A stretch of 64,000 bases of DNA. Origin: Flabesymbios commensalis (taxonomy: Eukaryota; Annelida; Polychaeta; Terebellida; Flabelligeridae). Under the pieces are notes generated by a model that was given only the letters and a program-made list of their open reading frames with translations, did no database searches and was not told the origin of the DNA. A program made the position numbers and the translations under genes. The stretch is from NCBI GenBank assembly GCA_964017125.1, contig OZ024903.1, positions 85,490,865-85,554,864 of the forward strand. The letters run 5' to 3'. This document shows, piece after piece, positions 1 through 11,469 of the stretch (its first letter is position 1; each line of letters starts with the position of its first letter).

Positions 1-224
1 TATTGTATAATTGTTAGTAGGCCTATCCACACAAGTAAGGGGAATTTAAAGACTGGGTTATTTGTATACATTATGACTGTCATGCAAGTTGATTTAAGTG
101 ACAACACCAGCTTGTAAAATGAGAAGCTTCCTATTTTTTTATTGATTGGTTGATTTATTTATTGATTGATTTATTGAACATTGATCAAGTCGTATCTCAT
201 TAACTATGATCCCCCTGGAGATTA

Positions 225-520
225 TTCAAGGATCCCGACCGGGATCCGTTCGGGCATCGTAAGGGCACCGGTGGGACTCCGCCCGGGTCCCCTACAAGCC
301 GAGTCAGGACTCCACAGGCCTCCTTCAGAGTATCGCAGGGGATCCGGGCGGGCACCCTGCGTGCTTTCCTTCAAAATTTGTCCCCGTGTCCCTGGCGGAT
401 CCCGGCAGGGGCCCTGTCGAGCTCCTGCCGGGCAATTTACGGGCTTGATCCGTGGGTTATTTGTGGCCGGGGCCCGGGTTACTTTAAAGTTAGAATTAAA
501 AGAAACCCGGGGGCCCTTGC
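225..520. other. GC-rich block with repeated GGGATCC/CCCGGG-type words
   Basis: This roughly 300 bp stretch is far richer in G+C than the AT-rich DNA around it. It repeats short words such as GGGATCCG, GATCCCGRC, CGGGCACC and GGGCCC in both orientations, so it looks like a degenerate GC-rich minisatellite or part of an unknown repeat. Both strands are open across it, which is what GC-rich sequence with few stop triplets gives by chance. The predicted peptides are Pro/Arg/Gly-rich and show no domain. A CpG-island promoter cannot be excluded, but no convincing exon follows it. Confidence 0.4.
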
Positions 521-654
521 GCTGTGAAAAAAATGGACGGCACCCGGTCGGTGAAGGGGTAATACACATGATAATTACATATATCAGTGAGTGGAGGAAG
601 ACGAGTCGGTGGGGGGGGGGGGATTTCTGTGTAGGGCCCACTATCACGTATATT

Positions 655-735
655 ATTGAATACATTGATTTTGACAGACCCTTCGACGTGGGCCCAACAT
701 TGTACAAATGTTATACAAATGTTTTGCGTGACAAA
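655..735. repeat. Half copy of the TTGGGCC-centred palindromic MITE family
   Basis: The stretch has the GACGTGGGCCCAACATTG core and the ACAAATGTTATACAAATG arm seen in the full palindromic copies at 1777-1881 and 29988-30097. Only one arm is clear. Confidence 0.5.
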
Positions 736-972
736 TGATGAGCACGTGGTTTAGGCTTGTTTATCACATTCAAATAATCCATATACCCTGCATCGCCGTC
801 TGCATCACAACATGTGTGTTATGTAGGCCTACGTTATGTTCAAAATCTACATTTATTAAAGTATTTTTTCTGTATAAGTTAAGGTTTTTATTTTGATAAA
901 ATATTCACGTGCTGGTGAATTATAATAGTCCATTGAAATAACATACCAGTTGAAACGCTCGTCATTGACTTA

Positions 973-1283
973 GGGCGGGGGCTAGGGTAGTGGTTAGCAC
1001 CGCTGCCTTTCACGCTAGAGTTCGGGGTTCGGTTCCCGGGTCTCGGCGGTTTGAAAGAAACAAAAATGTTTCTTCCCCATCCACACCTAAAACTCAGTAT
1101 TCTGGGGAGCCTCTGTGACCGAGAGGTAGCGTGCTCGGCCTCAAACTTCCTGGGTTTGAATTTCGAATCCTGTGCCTGGAGGCTGTGTGTCACTCATCTC
1201 ACCATCCTCAGAAGGTTCTCCTGGCCCAATATAGCCTGTATGTGCACAAAAGTGGCCTAAAGCCCGATTCATTTTATTTTTTT
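973..1283 (+). mobile_element. Chimeric tRNA-derived SINE, head type I
   Basis: The element has two tRNA-like modules in series. The first (about 985-1040) has an A-box-like GGGTAGTGGTTAGCAC and a B-box-like GGGTTCGGTTCCC. The second (about 1110-1170) has GTGACCGAGAGGTAGCGTG and a B-box-like GGGTTTGAATTTC; other copies keep GGCTCGAATC here. A shared body (CTCACCATCCTCAG) and tail (CCTGTATGTGCACAAA, then CATTTTATTT) follow. Copies at 15464-15776 (same head), 17021-17345 and 17911-18208 (different head), and 23573-23806 (truncated head) support a real SINE family with internal RNA polymerase III-type promoters. It is diverged and not a functional tRNA gene. Confidence 0.8.
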
Positions 1284-1297
1284 CATCGTTGTTCTTT

Positions 1298-1337
1298 TAC
1301 CCCAGTTCAGCATTTATGTTTACACAAAAGTACAATG
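1298..1337 (+). mobile_element. SINE tail fragment abutting the CATT array
   Basis: The sequence from CCCAGTTCAGC to TTACACAAAAGT resembles the end of the SINE just upstream (CCCAATATAGCCTGTATGT then GCACAAAAGT). It runs straight into the CATT array. It reads as a second, degraded SINE 3' end or a local duplication. Confidence 0.45.
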
Positions 1338-1545
1338 ATTCATTCATTCATTCATTCATTCATTCATTCATTCATTCATTCATTCATTCATTCATTCATT
1401 CATTCATTCATTCATTCATTCATTCATTCATTCATTCATTCATTTATTCATTTATTCATTCATTCATTCATTCATTCATTCATGCATTCATTCATTCATT
1501 CATTCATTCATTCATCCATTCATTCATTCATTCATTTATTATTGC
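1338..1545. repeat. (CATT)n microsatellite, about 50 units
   Basis: This is a near-uninterrupted tetranucleotide array with a few CATC, CATG and TTAT variants. The apparent long ORFs across it (Phe-Ile-His-Ser repeats) are a by-product of a 4-bp repeat read in threes. Confidence 0.97.
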
Positions 1546-1776
1546 ATTCATTAATGCATTTGTGCATCTTCTACCTTATAATGTCATATTTTTTAAAGAC
1601 ATTGATTATCGGGTTATGTTTTGTTTTGGAAATTACAGCGAAGCTTTAATTTTCATCTTGTATCAAAATCTCGCAATTCGGAAAACTTTGCATTGTTATC
1701 TCTCAATTTTGGAAGGTATGTTGCATCGTGTAGCTGAGAGGAGCTCTACCATATCTAACTTGATAACGACGTACAA

Positions 1777-1881
1777 CCCAGCAAACACAAAACATTTGTA
1801 TAACCTTTGTACAACGTCAGCCCAAAGTCTTGTTGGTCCAACATTGTATAACTGTTATACAAATATGTTGAGTTTGCTGGG
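1777..1881. mobile_element. Full palindromic MITE (CCCAGCAAACAC ends)
   Basis: Begins CCCAGCAAACACAAAACATT and ends with a diverged inverse of it (GAGTTTGCTGGG). The arms contain TTTGTATAACCTTTGTACAA and its inverse. It belongs to the same family as 7328-7436 but is more diverged. No coding capacity. Confidence 0.75.
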
Positions 1882-1883
1882 AG

Positions 1884-2519
1884 GAAAATCTCATCCACAC
1901 TGCCAAAAAGCAAAGGCAAACAGCAGTATCCGTTTACTTTAAAAGTTAGCAGTTACCGCTGATTGAATTTGCACGACAGTATTGCGAGGTGTAGATAGTG
2001 TGTTATGCCAGAACTGAGAGCATTCTATTGCAATGGAGCAGAACATCGTTTTTATTTTTTCCCATACCATAGCCATGCTATCTAAACACCTGACTTCACA
2101 CATTGCCCCTTGCTGAGCCGCGTGGCCACTTATGTATGGAGGGAATGAAAACGCCGCTGGGTTCAACATGATGATAATAGCTATTGCAATATTTATTTTT
2201 ACGCGAGAAAAATCATTCTGACCCGCATAACAATATTGACCTTTCTTTTTGATATCCCTCACATTATGTGCAAATGAATATAATTTGATTTGAATAAAAT
2301 AAACAAGTTTTATGTATCCAGTAAAAGCTGAGAACGTTCTATTGTGATGGATTATTCCATTATTTATGCGCCACATGACGTATTTTTAATTCTATTCATT
2401 GAATAAAAATGGTATATTTCATGAAACAATTTTTGTACATCGTTAGCACAAACATTGTCAATTTATAGTAACAATAATTATTAAACCGCTCTTGACGCAT
2501 ATTGTATATCGTCATTGAT
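1884..2519. other. No gene seen; scattered repeat fragments
   Basis: AT-rich sequence with many stops in all frames. A word (AGGCAAACAGCAGTA) near 1914 recurs near 3293, so part of this is repeat-derived. Confidence 0.5.
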
Positions 2520-3056
2520 ATTAAAGGGTCTTATCTGCCACTCTGTAAAGTTTCATACCAAGGTAACGATATGCACGTTTATGTTTTTTATGTTTTATGG
2601 CCCAGGTCTAAAATCATAAAAAAATCGGTGATTTTATTTTGGCTTAATTAATATGAACTTATGATGTAAATATGTCCATAGACTAGACCTGGAAAGGTTT
2701 TAAATTTTTTGTGCTGCGCACTTACCAGTTAGAGACGAAATTCCAGTATTTCATATTTTTGACATGGTTGTCAAAAATTAGAAATCAGGAATTTCGTCTC
2801 TATATCTAGCCTAACTGGTGAATGCGCAGCACAAAAATTAAAAAACTTTAGCAGTTCTAGTCTATGGACATGTTTACATCATAATATTCAATTTAGTTAA
2901 TTTAATTATCTGGACCACTGTGATCCCTGGATGGGGCGGTAATGCCTAACATGTGTACATATTTTATATAGTTTACCCACTGGTGAGGGCATATTAAGCT
3001 AAAATAAAATCACCGATTTTTTTTATGATTTTAGACCTGGGCATGTCCCTTTAAGT
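2520..3056. mobile_element. Large inverted-repeat element with TTAA-type ends
   Basis: A left arm starting near 2599 (CCCAGGTCTAAAATCATAAA) is mirrored by a right arm ending near 3043 (TTTATGATTTTAGACCTGGG). A central pair (GTGCTGCGCACTTACCAG and its inverse, GACGAAATTCC and GGAATTTCGTC) makes a long stem. The outermost bases are TTAAAGGG on the left and CCCTTTAA on the right, so a TTAA target site is possible. About 95 bp at 2905-3000 lacks a partner and may be an insertion. Half of a related element lies at 34860-35035. Confidence 0.7.
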
Positions 3057-3441
3057 TTGTACGCTCTGCTGTTCTTATTTATGTATGAATAGTTATATCT
3101 TAACAAATCATTATAATGAATCATAATACTGCTAATTTTTCAACGTTATAATATGTTTTAGGTAAACCTGAAGTGTATTCCCAGCAAAAACAATACATTA
3201 ATATCGCACGTCAGTGTGGTAGTGTGGTTTACAGTTATAAATACGTCTATTGTTGCACATAGCAACCTGCAGCAGGCCTACTGCCCTGTGAAGGCAAACA
3301 GCAGTAACTGCTCACTCAAAAAGTGACTCGTTACTTCCGTGTACCTCTGTAAGCCAGAGTAGACCTACGTGCCAAAAGCACTACTAGGAGGGCTTCTGTT
3401 GGTTTGTTTGCCTCCGTGCTGTAATTTTAACGCTTTAACGC

Positions 3442-3686
3442 TTAACTCTTAAAATGTTGAAATGTTATATACATATTAGAGACCAAAGGGTTTTTTCAAT
3501 TTGAAATCATCATAAATATCTTAGTTAGCGCTTTCCGATTTATTTAAATACATATGTTAAAGATCTATGGCCATTATAAATATTTTAATTCTTTCAGTGC
3601 GGGGATCGTCTTTATACGTCAGAATCTGACGTCCACAGACGTCAGATTCTGACATATAAAGACGGTCCCCGTGCCGAAAGGGTTAA
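3442..3686 (+). mobile_element. TTAA-flanked MITE, family 1, with internal hairpin
   Basis: Bounded by TTAA (3442) and TTAA (3683). The left part has the family words CCAAAGGGTTTTTTCAATTT and AAATCATCATAAATATCTTA. The right part is a hairpin with TACGTCAGAATCTGACGTCC facing GACGTCAGATTCTGACATA, ending GAAAGGG. Related copies are at 5994-6200, 22943-23189, 50761-50984, 52462-52629 and 52630-52937. TTAA duplications with CCCT-like ends suggest piggyBac-type mobilisation, by inference. Confidence 0.7.
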
Positions 3687-3739
3687 TCAATCTGTTTTAT
3701 TAGCCGATTAAAGCACTGTTATTGGGAACGAGATGTGTG

Positions 3740-3890
3740 TTAAAGCATCATTATTTGCAAATGTTTGGTCTCAAATTAAACAAACATGAGGAATTTTCAC
3801 CCACTTGAAGTTGTGTGTTGCGATAGCGAGACAAAACTTCAAGTGGGTGAAAATTTAAATTATTCAATTTAACCTTTTAAGGGCTAAGTC
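3740..3890. mobile_element. TTAA-type MITE, family 3, CACTTGAAGTTGTG hairpin
   Basis: A stem of CACCCACTTGAAGTTGTG and its near-inverse CTTCAAGTGGGTG flanks a GCGATAGCGAGAC loop. The left end TTAAAGCATCA and right end TTTTAAGGGCTAA resemble the copies at 50963-51123 and 54773-54990. Confidence 0.6.
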
Positions 3891-4333
3891 GAAACAAACA
3901 GTTCCACTATGTATATTATCTCCTCGGTTGTTGTATCTGCCACGTTATCAATAGTGACCTGGCCACACGCTAATCATCGTTCTGTGCATATACAGTAGAG
4001 TGCTCCAAACTGTTCAAAGAAAGTGTGCACTGATGGCTTCGGCACTATACATAATATTATAAACAGCTATTCAATGAGCCATGTGATAAAACTTTCCTCA
4101 TTTCAGGCTACCGCCTGTCTCGATATCACCACAGATTACAGAGATGACATAGTAAGGTAATCTCGACATACATTCAGACACCCACTCAAACCACACACCG
4201 AAACAGAAAAGAAATAAAATAATTTTATTCGGAGAGAAGACTCGGTTTCATGCAATTTGGCGTTATGTTATTACAAAGTCCAAACTAGGTATAGTTTTGA
4301 ATAGTATGACATGATATTTTGATTATATTTATA

Positions 4334-4393
4334 AGCCCATACAATTATTAATGTTTGCATATAATTATGCAAACATTAATAATTGTATGAGCT
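4334..4393. repeat. 60-bp near-perfect AT-rich hairpin
   Basis: CATACAATTATTAATGTTTG is followed, after a few bases, by its inverse CAAACATTAATAATTGTATG. It could be a small MITE or a cruciform-forming repeat. Confidence 0.7.
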
Positions 4394-4399
4394 CATCAA

Positions 4400-5099
4400 T
4401 ATAATCAATATAGCATGCTTTGTTTACGCTTTTGATTATCTATAATCAATAGCGTAAATAAAACATACATAGTGCTTGTTAGACTTGTTTGCACTTGATA
4501 TACTCCAGCATATGAATTTGCATTATTTCACCTTCTGAAGTTTAACAATAGGGGCCTAACCAATTTGAGATATTTTGTCTCATAAGTGAGCCACATGGCA
4601 TGTCTTTATAAAAATCCATTCAGGGAGACTGACCATCAAAATTAGGAGGTTCTGAGATGTCATATGATATATCAAACTTGGATTTATCATGAAATTATTT
4701 CATTTTAATTTAGGTTGCAATTGCGGCAGAAATTGTCATCTCACATTCCACAAAGATTATAACTAGTCACCGAGGTTAAGGTTCCGTACGTGGTATCTTT
4801 GCCATTATTTACGTTTGCGGTTTAGCTGAATAATGATGGGATTTGATGGAATTATAACAATTATTGTCTTACATCTTAGCCAAAAATTCGTATCCATTTT
4901 TCCGTTTTAAAATCACTTTTTTTTATTTATTTAAAGCAAAAATAATATAATTAAAAACGACGATAGTTGAGACTAGCACTTAGAAGGTAAATCAAGTTTA
5001 AAACACAAGACCCCACACATACTGACTGCATAGTCTATTGTATGCTGTTATAGAATGACGTGGGTTAGATTTTAACATTAGGCCTACGTGGTATGGGTG
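4400..5099. other. No gene seen
   Basis: AT-rich sequence with dense stops in all frames and no convincing repeat beyond short inverted words near 4425-4460. Confidence 0.5.
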
Positions 5100-5120
5100 T
5101 AACTAGAAGACCGGTCCGCG

Positions 5121-5267
5121 ATGGCGACAAGCCAAAGTATTGATCAGAGAGGGGAACAGTGGGCAGATTTTGTTGCGGAGGCCATGTGTGCATGCAGGAT
5201 CGGCTTGGAGGAGCCGGCCGCGGGTACATCAATCCTGGTGGTGCTTTTCTATCTGGCTGGTAGGTAG
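5121..5267 (+). CDS. Weak candidate: short GC-rich first exon, 48 residues
   Basis: An ATG in a strong context (GCGATGG) follows an in-frame stop at 5100-5102 and opens a 48-residue frame starting MATSQSIDQRGEQWADFVAE and ending at TAG 5265-5267. The surrounding 450 bp is CpG-containing and much richer in GC than its neighbours. A GT at 5260-5261 (GGCTG|GTAGGT) could be a splice donor, making this a first exon. Downstream, another frame has an amphipathic Leu-rich run (about 5290-5390), so a frameshifted pseudogene is equally possible. No domain was recognised, and no polyadenylation signal or further exon can be tied to it. Confidence 0.25.
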   Translation: MATSQSIDQRGEQWADFVAEAMCACRIGLEEPAAGTSILVVLFYLAGR

Positions 5268-5769
5268 ACGACCCTGCTGTGCTGTGCTGCCAGCCGGCAG
5301 TCTTACGCCTTGTGCTGCAGGAGCTCTTGCAGGCGTTCTGCAGAGAGCTGAACCGTCTCTTAGAGAAGCTGTTAAGGTGGAATGGAGGTCGATGAAACCT
5401 ACGCTACAATCACAAGTGGCGCCTGGGATGCTGTGACCTGTTTTTGGCTCTAGCCGTTGCCACAGCATGTCCTGCACGAACAGGCTCAGTTGCCGGAGCC
5501 GTTTTTCCGGTGGCACACTGTGCCACTATTATCGAGCAGAGATACCCGACTGTTTGTAAACACGGACTAATGCAGGACTGGGGCCAGGATCAGATCAGGA
5601 GCAGATCCTGATAAAAAATACAGTTACACACACGGCTAGACGGTTCTGAACCTCTGTACTACATGTGTGGAGCAGGTCCACTAGTAAACACACCATTCTT
5701 ATCCATCTACAGGAGACAACAGGAGTCACTCTAATGGTACGTGAAGCTCCACCAGCAAACACAGACGAT

Positions 5770-5840
5770 GTGCCAACGCTGTTTTGATGTTGGGATAACG
5801 TCGCTGACGTTGGCCCAACATTGAAACTACATTGGGTCAC
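5770..5840. repeat. Partial palindromic MITE (TTGGCCCAACATTG core)
   Basis: Contains CAGCAAACACAGACG, then TGATGTTGGGATAACGTCG and GACGTTGGCCCAACATTG, as in the full copies, with a degraded right end. A further core word lies at 5917-5935. Confidence 0.6.
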
Positions 5841-5993
5841 CGTTCCGTGTTTCTTTTTTTAACATTTCTCAATAGTTACCATCAATTAAATTCCTTCTCT
5901 GAAAACGCGAGTTACTGACCCAATGTTGGGCCGACGAAAAAATTTATCCACCATTTGATCAACGTCTCGGGGCCCTGTGTATTTTACATTTTC

Positions 5994-6200
5994 TATGCGG
6001 GGATCGACTTTATACGTCAGAATCTGTAGACGCCTGATTCTGACGATTCCTGATAAAGGCGATTCCCGCACTAAAAGAATTAAAATATTTATTATGGCCG
6101 TAGTCCCATAACAGGTGTTCAAATGAACCAGAAAAAGCTAACTAAGACGTTTATGATGATTTTAAATTGGAAAAAACGTTATTGTCCATGGTTAAAACAA
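5994..6200 (-). mobile_element. TTAA-type MITE family 1 copy, reverse orientation
   Basis: The hairpin GCGGGGATCGACTTTATACG with TCAGAATCTG/CTGATTCTGACG comes first. It is followed by the family body in inverse (TTTATTATGGCCGTAGTCCC, ATGATGATTTTAAATTGG). The TTAA ends are not preserved clearly. Confidence 0.65.
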
Positions 6201-7019
6201 CCCGGCATGACCGGGCTGCCTAAGTTCGCCGTAGTCAGGGTAGTTTAAAACAACAATACTTCAGCGTTGTAAGGGTAAAGCGGCACATGAAATAGTTTGA
6301 ATAAAATTGCTTGAGTAAAAATGGTCCAATCCATCAGAGTAAGGACGATGTGAGGTCTGTGTCTTTGTCATTCATCTCGAGATGGGAATCTCGTGATCAA
6401 TTTACTAAGTGCAGGAATTCGAAGAGCATGAAAATCAGAAGAAATACATCAGTAAAAACGGGGTAATAGCTCGGGAATGATATTTATAAAAAATGCAATC
6501 TGATAATATTTTTTTCATTATATAAACAGTTAGTTTATCATGTTTATACTATCATGACTGTCATGACTATCATGACACAAATATCGCCTGCGCTAGACGT
6601 TTACAAAAAATCATAATAAACAACCAAAAACTAATAAGGCTCAGGGCGTCGTCATGAAAAAATGCTGTTTTGCACGCATGCATTTCTAGATTTACTCTGG
6701 CTAAACGAATTCTCAAAATATATTTGTTGACCCCATAATGCCTAATTTATTTAAGAAGTGCGTCACCAAAATACACATTGATAGGTGCTATATCACTGTT
6801 TCTTGTCGTATTGTTATGCTTTTTCGACTTAAAGCGAGTTGTAAAATTAACGAGATGGTTCCTTAATCAATTGAATTAAAAATTAAAATGCGAGACGTTG
6901 GGATGATGCTGTTTTAAAGTTTTGATAACTTCGCTCTGCCAGCTATGATGCATGTACCATACTATTATATTTTGCCCGTGTTTGGACCGCACGTCTTTGC
7001 CTGGAAAATATACAAAATT

Positions 7020-7097
7020 GGCCCAGTGTTGATTTGATGTTGGGTCATCGTCTACGACGCTGGCCCAGGATCAAACCAACACTGGATCAACATCCAG
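7020..7097. repeat. Partial palindromic MITE
   Basis: GTTGATTTGATGTTGGGTCA, then ACGACGCTGGCCCAGGATCA, the family core with one complete arm. Another core word is at 7228-7275. Confidence 0.6.
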
Positions 7098-7327
7098 TGT
7101 GAGTCGGGTAAAGCTGATGCAGCGATTCAGCAGCTAATTATCTAAAATGGCGCGTCAATAAGCCCAGCCCTAATACCTTAACCCGAGGTCAAGGTCATCC
7201 ACAGACAAACGCGGAACGTTTACCCAAGGTTGTTTAATGTTGGGCCAGCATCGTGGAGGGTGGGCCAACATAAAACGATAATCATAATGAGATCGCATCT
7301 TGTCTTTTCCGGGAAATGTAATTCCCA

Positions 7328-7436
7328 CCCAGCAAACACAAAACGTTGAAACAATGATGGCTTAATGTTGGGCCACCGTCTCTGACGCTGGCCCAACATT
7401 AAGCCATCATTGTTTCAACGTCTTGTGTTTGCTGGG
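7328..7436. mobile_element. Palindromic MITE, 109 bp, almost perfect
   Basis: It runs from CCCAGCAAACACAAAACGTT to its inverse AACGTCTTGTGTTTGCTGGG. The inner arms AATGATGGCTTAATGTTGGG and its inverse meet at a GCCACCGTCTCTGACGCTGG centre. The near-perfect pairing suggests recent insertion or arm conversion. No coding capacity. Confidence 0.85.
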
Positions 7437-7439
7437 CAT

Positions 7440-8760
7440 GCAATGCTGAACGTCGATTTCATGCTGTACAACCGTATGCGACGCTGGTCAACCCGTTTTG
7501 GTTGTTGTGAGGTTCTGTTTCTCGTAATCAGCTAACTTGGTAAATCTTCATTCGCCATTCACGATGTTCATAGCGTGGAATGTCTCTCTTCACGCCATCT
7601 ACACAGCTCCACAATGTGAAATAATTCTGATATTTTGCGATATCAAAACATCAAAGTAATTACAACAGGCTATAGCATCACATTATTGGCCTAAATAGAG
7701 ATAAAATTTACCTTCAAAATAGAAAAAATCGCTATATAAATGATAGTCATTCCACTGTGGAGGACGTTTTCAAACGCCAAGACAAAAATATAGATTTACA
7801 TTTAATAAATTAATTGAAATTAATTATTCTAATAAGCGCTCGAGGGGGGAGGGGCGACAATTAGAATAGCTTCTGAGATTACATTGGGATGGGCCCTTAT
7901 TTGAGTAGTTTTTTTATATAGTCATATAGTGTATATGGTCGCAGGTTTTATTTAAAAAAACAACAGGGATATATGCACACCTCCATATACAGATAGAACT
8001 ATCTGATAGTTAGCATATTACATGTTTATCAGGGCACATGCGCATAGCGCAAACACTTGAGATTTAAAGTATTTGTGAGTATTGTGCTGTGAATCGGCAG
8101 CTCACTCATACTGATAAATTCACTTTATGTTCGCCATTATTTTTGTTTTTCATATGGTGTAAATTTACCAGACAAAGGAAGGATAGGTATATATTATGAA
8201 TCACCACTCGCAGATTTCCACATGTTCATATACTGTGACACCACCAGTGCATTGAAATCTCAAAACTGCTACAGCACATTTACCGTGCTATTGTATTTAT
8301 CAGATGAAAGAGTGTGCATATTGCTGTGATCAATTATGCATACATGTATGTATTTATTCTTGCTATAATTAAATTAGATGCCCCTTTCAACATGTGGACT
8401 GCACATCTAGAACCTCCTTGGTTCACAGAGAGCTATGTTTGCCCCCACATGTTGTAACATAAGTAACTAGAGACATGGATCATTTTGATTAACATACCTT
8501 TATAATTGTAACATCAACTACTTTATTCGTACATTTTGTTTGTTGTCACACAAATGGAATGACAATAGGGACATATTATAAGATTTCCAATGTTAGCTAT
8601 ATAAGACAGCTGAAAGACACGAAGTGACGTATGCATGTCTTCAGTACCACAACGAATATTATATATAGATTACCATGACAATGTTAATTTAAAAAAACAA
8701 TCCACATAGACATTGTGATTCGAAAATCATTGGTTGGAAGCTATCGTAGATTCTTTCAAA
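7440..8760. other. No gene seen
   Basis: AT-rich, stop-rich sequence. I see no tandem array, SINE or LINE homology here. Confidence 0.45.
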
Positions 8761-8765
8761 GTACC

Positions 8766-9245
8766 TTATAGTATTGCTCTAGTATGTTTTAAGTGGTTGC
8801 AGTCGATGCGTTTACCCAGAAACATGAAAACCGTAAACAGCCGCAAAGCAGCCATCTTGGATTTTTTCGAAGTCTCAATATAGGAATAACCCAATCTTTT
8901 TATAAGTGGTTTCATTCGATTCGTTGCCCATGAAAACATAGGTGTGGACACCAAAATTATGACTCGATGTAAATTAGAACTTGAGTATTGTCCAAATTTG
9001 ATTTTCGTTGCAGCAATTTTGAAAAATGGCCGAAACAACGTATCGCGCCCCATCTTTTTTATGGTAATATCGCTAATATCATTCGCAGGAGTTCCCTGGT
9101 CAAAAACGTACCACGGTGACCAATTGTGGCCCATGAATGGCGGCCATTCTGAATTTCGCATGATCTTTATTTCAGTTAATTTCAAAACCCCTTCCAATCG
9201 ATTCAACACCCTCAAAATTTTGATCATCCAAATTGGCTCTTAGGG
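8766..9245. repeat. Probable dispersed repeat of the AAAATGGCGGCCAT type
   Basis: Both strands are open for 100-150 codons, but the peptides show no domain. The block carries GCAGCCATCTTGGATTTTTT and ATGGCGGCCATTCTGAATTT, words of the same kind as in the tandem repeats at 13.2-14.9 kb and 37.5-38.3 kb. I take it as a related non-coding repeat rather than a gene. Confidence 0.4.
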
Positions 9246-9939
9246 TGGTCCCCTAAACGAATTTTTTGTTTTACTTAGGGGAGCTAAAAGTTCAGGCAGG
9301 ACCCCCCTCAGCAAGAGGACTATTTATTATGATTGACATTTTCTTGTGTTGCTACTTAACATCAGAAAAAGAGCAGGTGTAAATCTAACGTTACAATACT
9401 GTGTGATTTCACATTCCCCTTTGCTTAGACAATTCCTATCTTGTCTCAAATAAGAGTTGTGGAGTGTTTCTCAGATAGCACCTACAGTATTTTCTGTAGA
9501 TTTTCTTTCAATTTGTATACTGCACGAAATCAGAATTTGCGACACTTTGATGAATTGCGCGCTCAGAAAAAAATCGTTCTATTATTATTTTCCCATTTTG
9601 TTGATATAACTGAACATAAATATATACATTATCAAATAAATATTTAATACATCAATAATAAATATATTTGTCAGGGAAGTAAAACAAAAGACATTTTCTA
9701 AAATTGTTTTTTTTTCGACATTTCAGATTTCTTCAAATCCTTAGAAATGACAAAAACACAAAAATAATCCGTCGATATATTTTGTAACATAAAAAAACCC
9801 CATAGAAAATGGAGAAATGGTAGAATGTGCAAGCCTGAAATTGTCTTGTTTTTCTTAGAATCGCGCCACGGCAATTGATGTGTGCTTCATTCTGAGAATT
9901 ACCACAATTCGTGAGGTGATAAACAACAATCTGATGAGC

Positions 9940-10052
9940 ATCAGTCCGTCGCTCAACATGTTGAACTAATGTTGATTTGATGTTGGTCCAGCGTCGAAGA
10001 CGATGGGCGAGCATTAAACTAACATTGGTTCAACATCCCATGTTTGCTAGGC
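9940..10052. mobile_element. Palindromic MITE, diverged copy
   Basis: AACTAATGTTGATTTGATGT, then TTGGTCCAGCGTCGAAGACG, and the inverse arm with TTGGTTCAACATCCCATGTT and GTTTGCTAGGC. The left end is lost. Confidence 0.65.
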
Positions 10053-10830
10053 AGTCCGTCGCGCCCCATGTTGCTCTGAAAAATTATAAGTCTAAACTTC
10101 AGACTCTAAACCATATTATCCTGTGCATGTTTTCGCTGATTTCTCTGTCACTTTTCAACCAATTCCATGAAATTTGGCCATCTCTATTTACTAATCCTAC
10201 GGTAAAAATCCGGTCATAGACCCATTACTTTCACTTTGGAAGTCTTCCCGCATTTTCCACATAAGAAATCAAAATCATCTAATAAACACAGATGCGGAAG
10301 ACTACAGGCCGTGATACAAATGCGACTGGTGTCCGGAAAAAAAGCGAATACCATGCGTAGTGTAAAATGTCCAGATATAATTGAAAATTTAGCATGTGAT
10401 TTGTCTGAAAAAGACAACAGTAGGCCAACGTGGCTATCCGAATAGTCAGATTAGTAGGCTACTGTGCTAGAAACCGCTGCAAACAGCTGGTTTGACAGCG
10501 AATGATTGATTAGTCCAACCAACAATAAACCAACACGTGGGCCTAATTATATAATAAGGTACATTGTTCGCGTTGGCTGGATTAAACTATAATCTAACAT
10601 TAACCCAATATTAAACCAACAAACCCAGCAGCGTGTCTTTATCAGAGTTTGGGAAAGGGTGAATTTAATATATAGCGTTGGTGCGAACTGTGGCGTCTGT
10701 GTGCACCCAGCGATCTAGGCCTGCAACGTCAACCCTTTCCCATCTGTAATATTCATAATGATCAGGACTATTCCGTTTAACAAGGGCTCTGAGGTTCTGC
10801 ATCTTCATCCTGGTGAAGTGGTCTGATGGT

Positions 10831-10985
10831 CTGACCTGATGGGGCAAGGTGAGGTTCTGTGGTATAGGCCTATGCGATGCCTCACCGGTCTGACCTGATG
10901 GGGCAAGGTGAGGTTCTGTGGTATAGGCCTATGGGGCAAGGTGAGGTTCTGTAGTATAGGCCTATGCGATGCCTCGCTCAGTGCG
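10831..10985. repeat. Short tandem repeat, three partial units
   Basis: GATGGGGCAAGGTGAGGTTC with GGTATAGGCCTATG recurs three times, at spacings of about 59 and 34 bp. The last two units are out of register, consistent with slippage or unequal exchange. Confidence 0.75.
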
Positions 10986-11469
10986 CAGGATAAAAATACA
11001 AAACACACCAACGCGAACACGCGATCGCGAATATTCACGCGACGAGAGAAGCGAACTCGCGTGATTGTCCACACACCAACGCGAATACCAACGCGGCTTG
11101 TGAGGTGTTTTCCCCTGTGGCAAGGTCAGATTGTGGTAGTGGCGCGAAAATGACGGGTTCATCTGTTAATGCTCCAGCATTGGTGCCTAAGATTCTATGA
11201 GACTATCTATGTATACATTTTGTAAAGGTTTTATTAGGACCGGCGTACGGCCAGTATCCTATTAAGTTTATTTTAACTGAGTTTGTGTCCTATTCACGGG
11301 ACAGAGGGGTGATGTATTTGGGAAACGGTTCACATTTCTGTACACCAGTCCTTATGAACATGTGCAATATACCGTTTCAGGTACTTAGGTTAAGTACTTT
11401 TGTCTTTAACAAGAGTTTAAAAAGAAATAGTCACGATTATTTTTGTGGTTAAGAGCTTAAAGGGTTTTG

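Noticed and set aside
181-738. Open frames of 185 and 161 residues on opposite strands
   Set aside because: A GC-rich block leaves both strands open; the composition is low complexity and no domain is visible.
1131-1942. Long open frames of Phe-Ile-His-Ser repeats (also 26359-26649)
   Set aside because: They are translations of CATT/GAAT microsatellites; a pure 4-bp repeat without stops is open in several frames.
8766-9243. Overlapping frames of 153 and 99 residues
   Set aside because: Open on both strands and sharing words with non-coding repeats elsewhere in the window.
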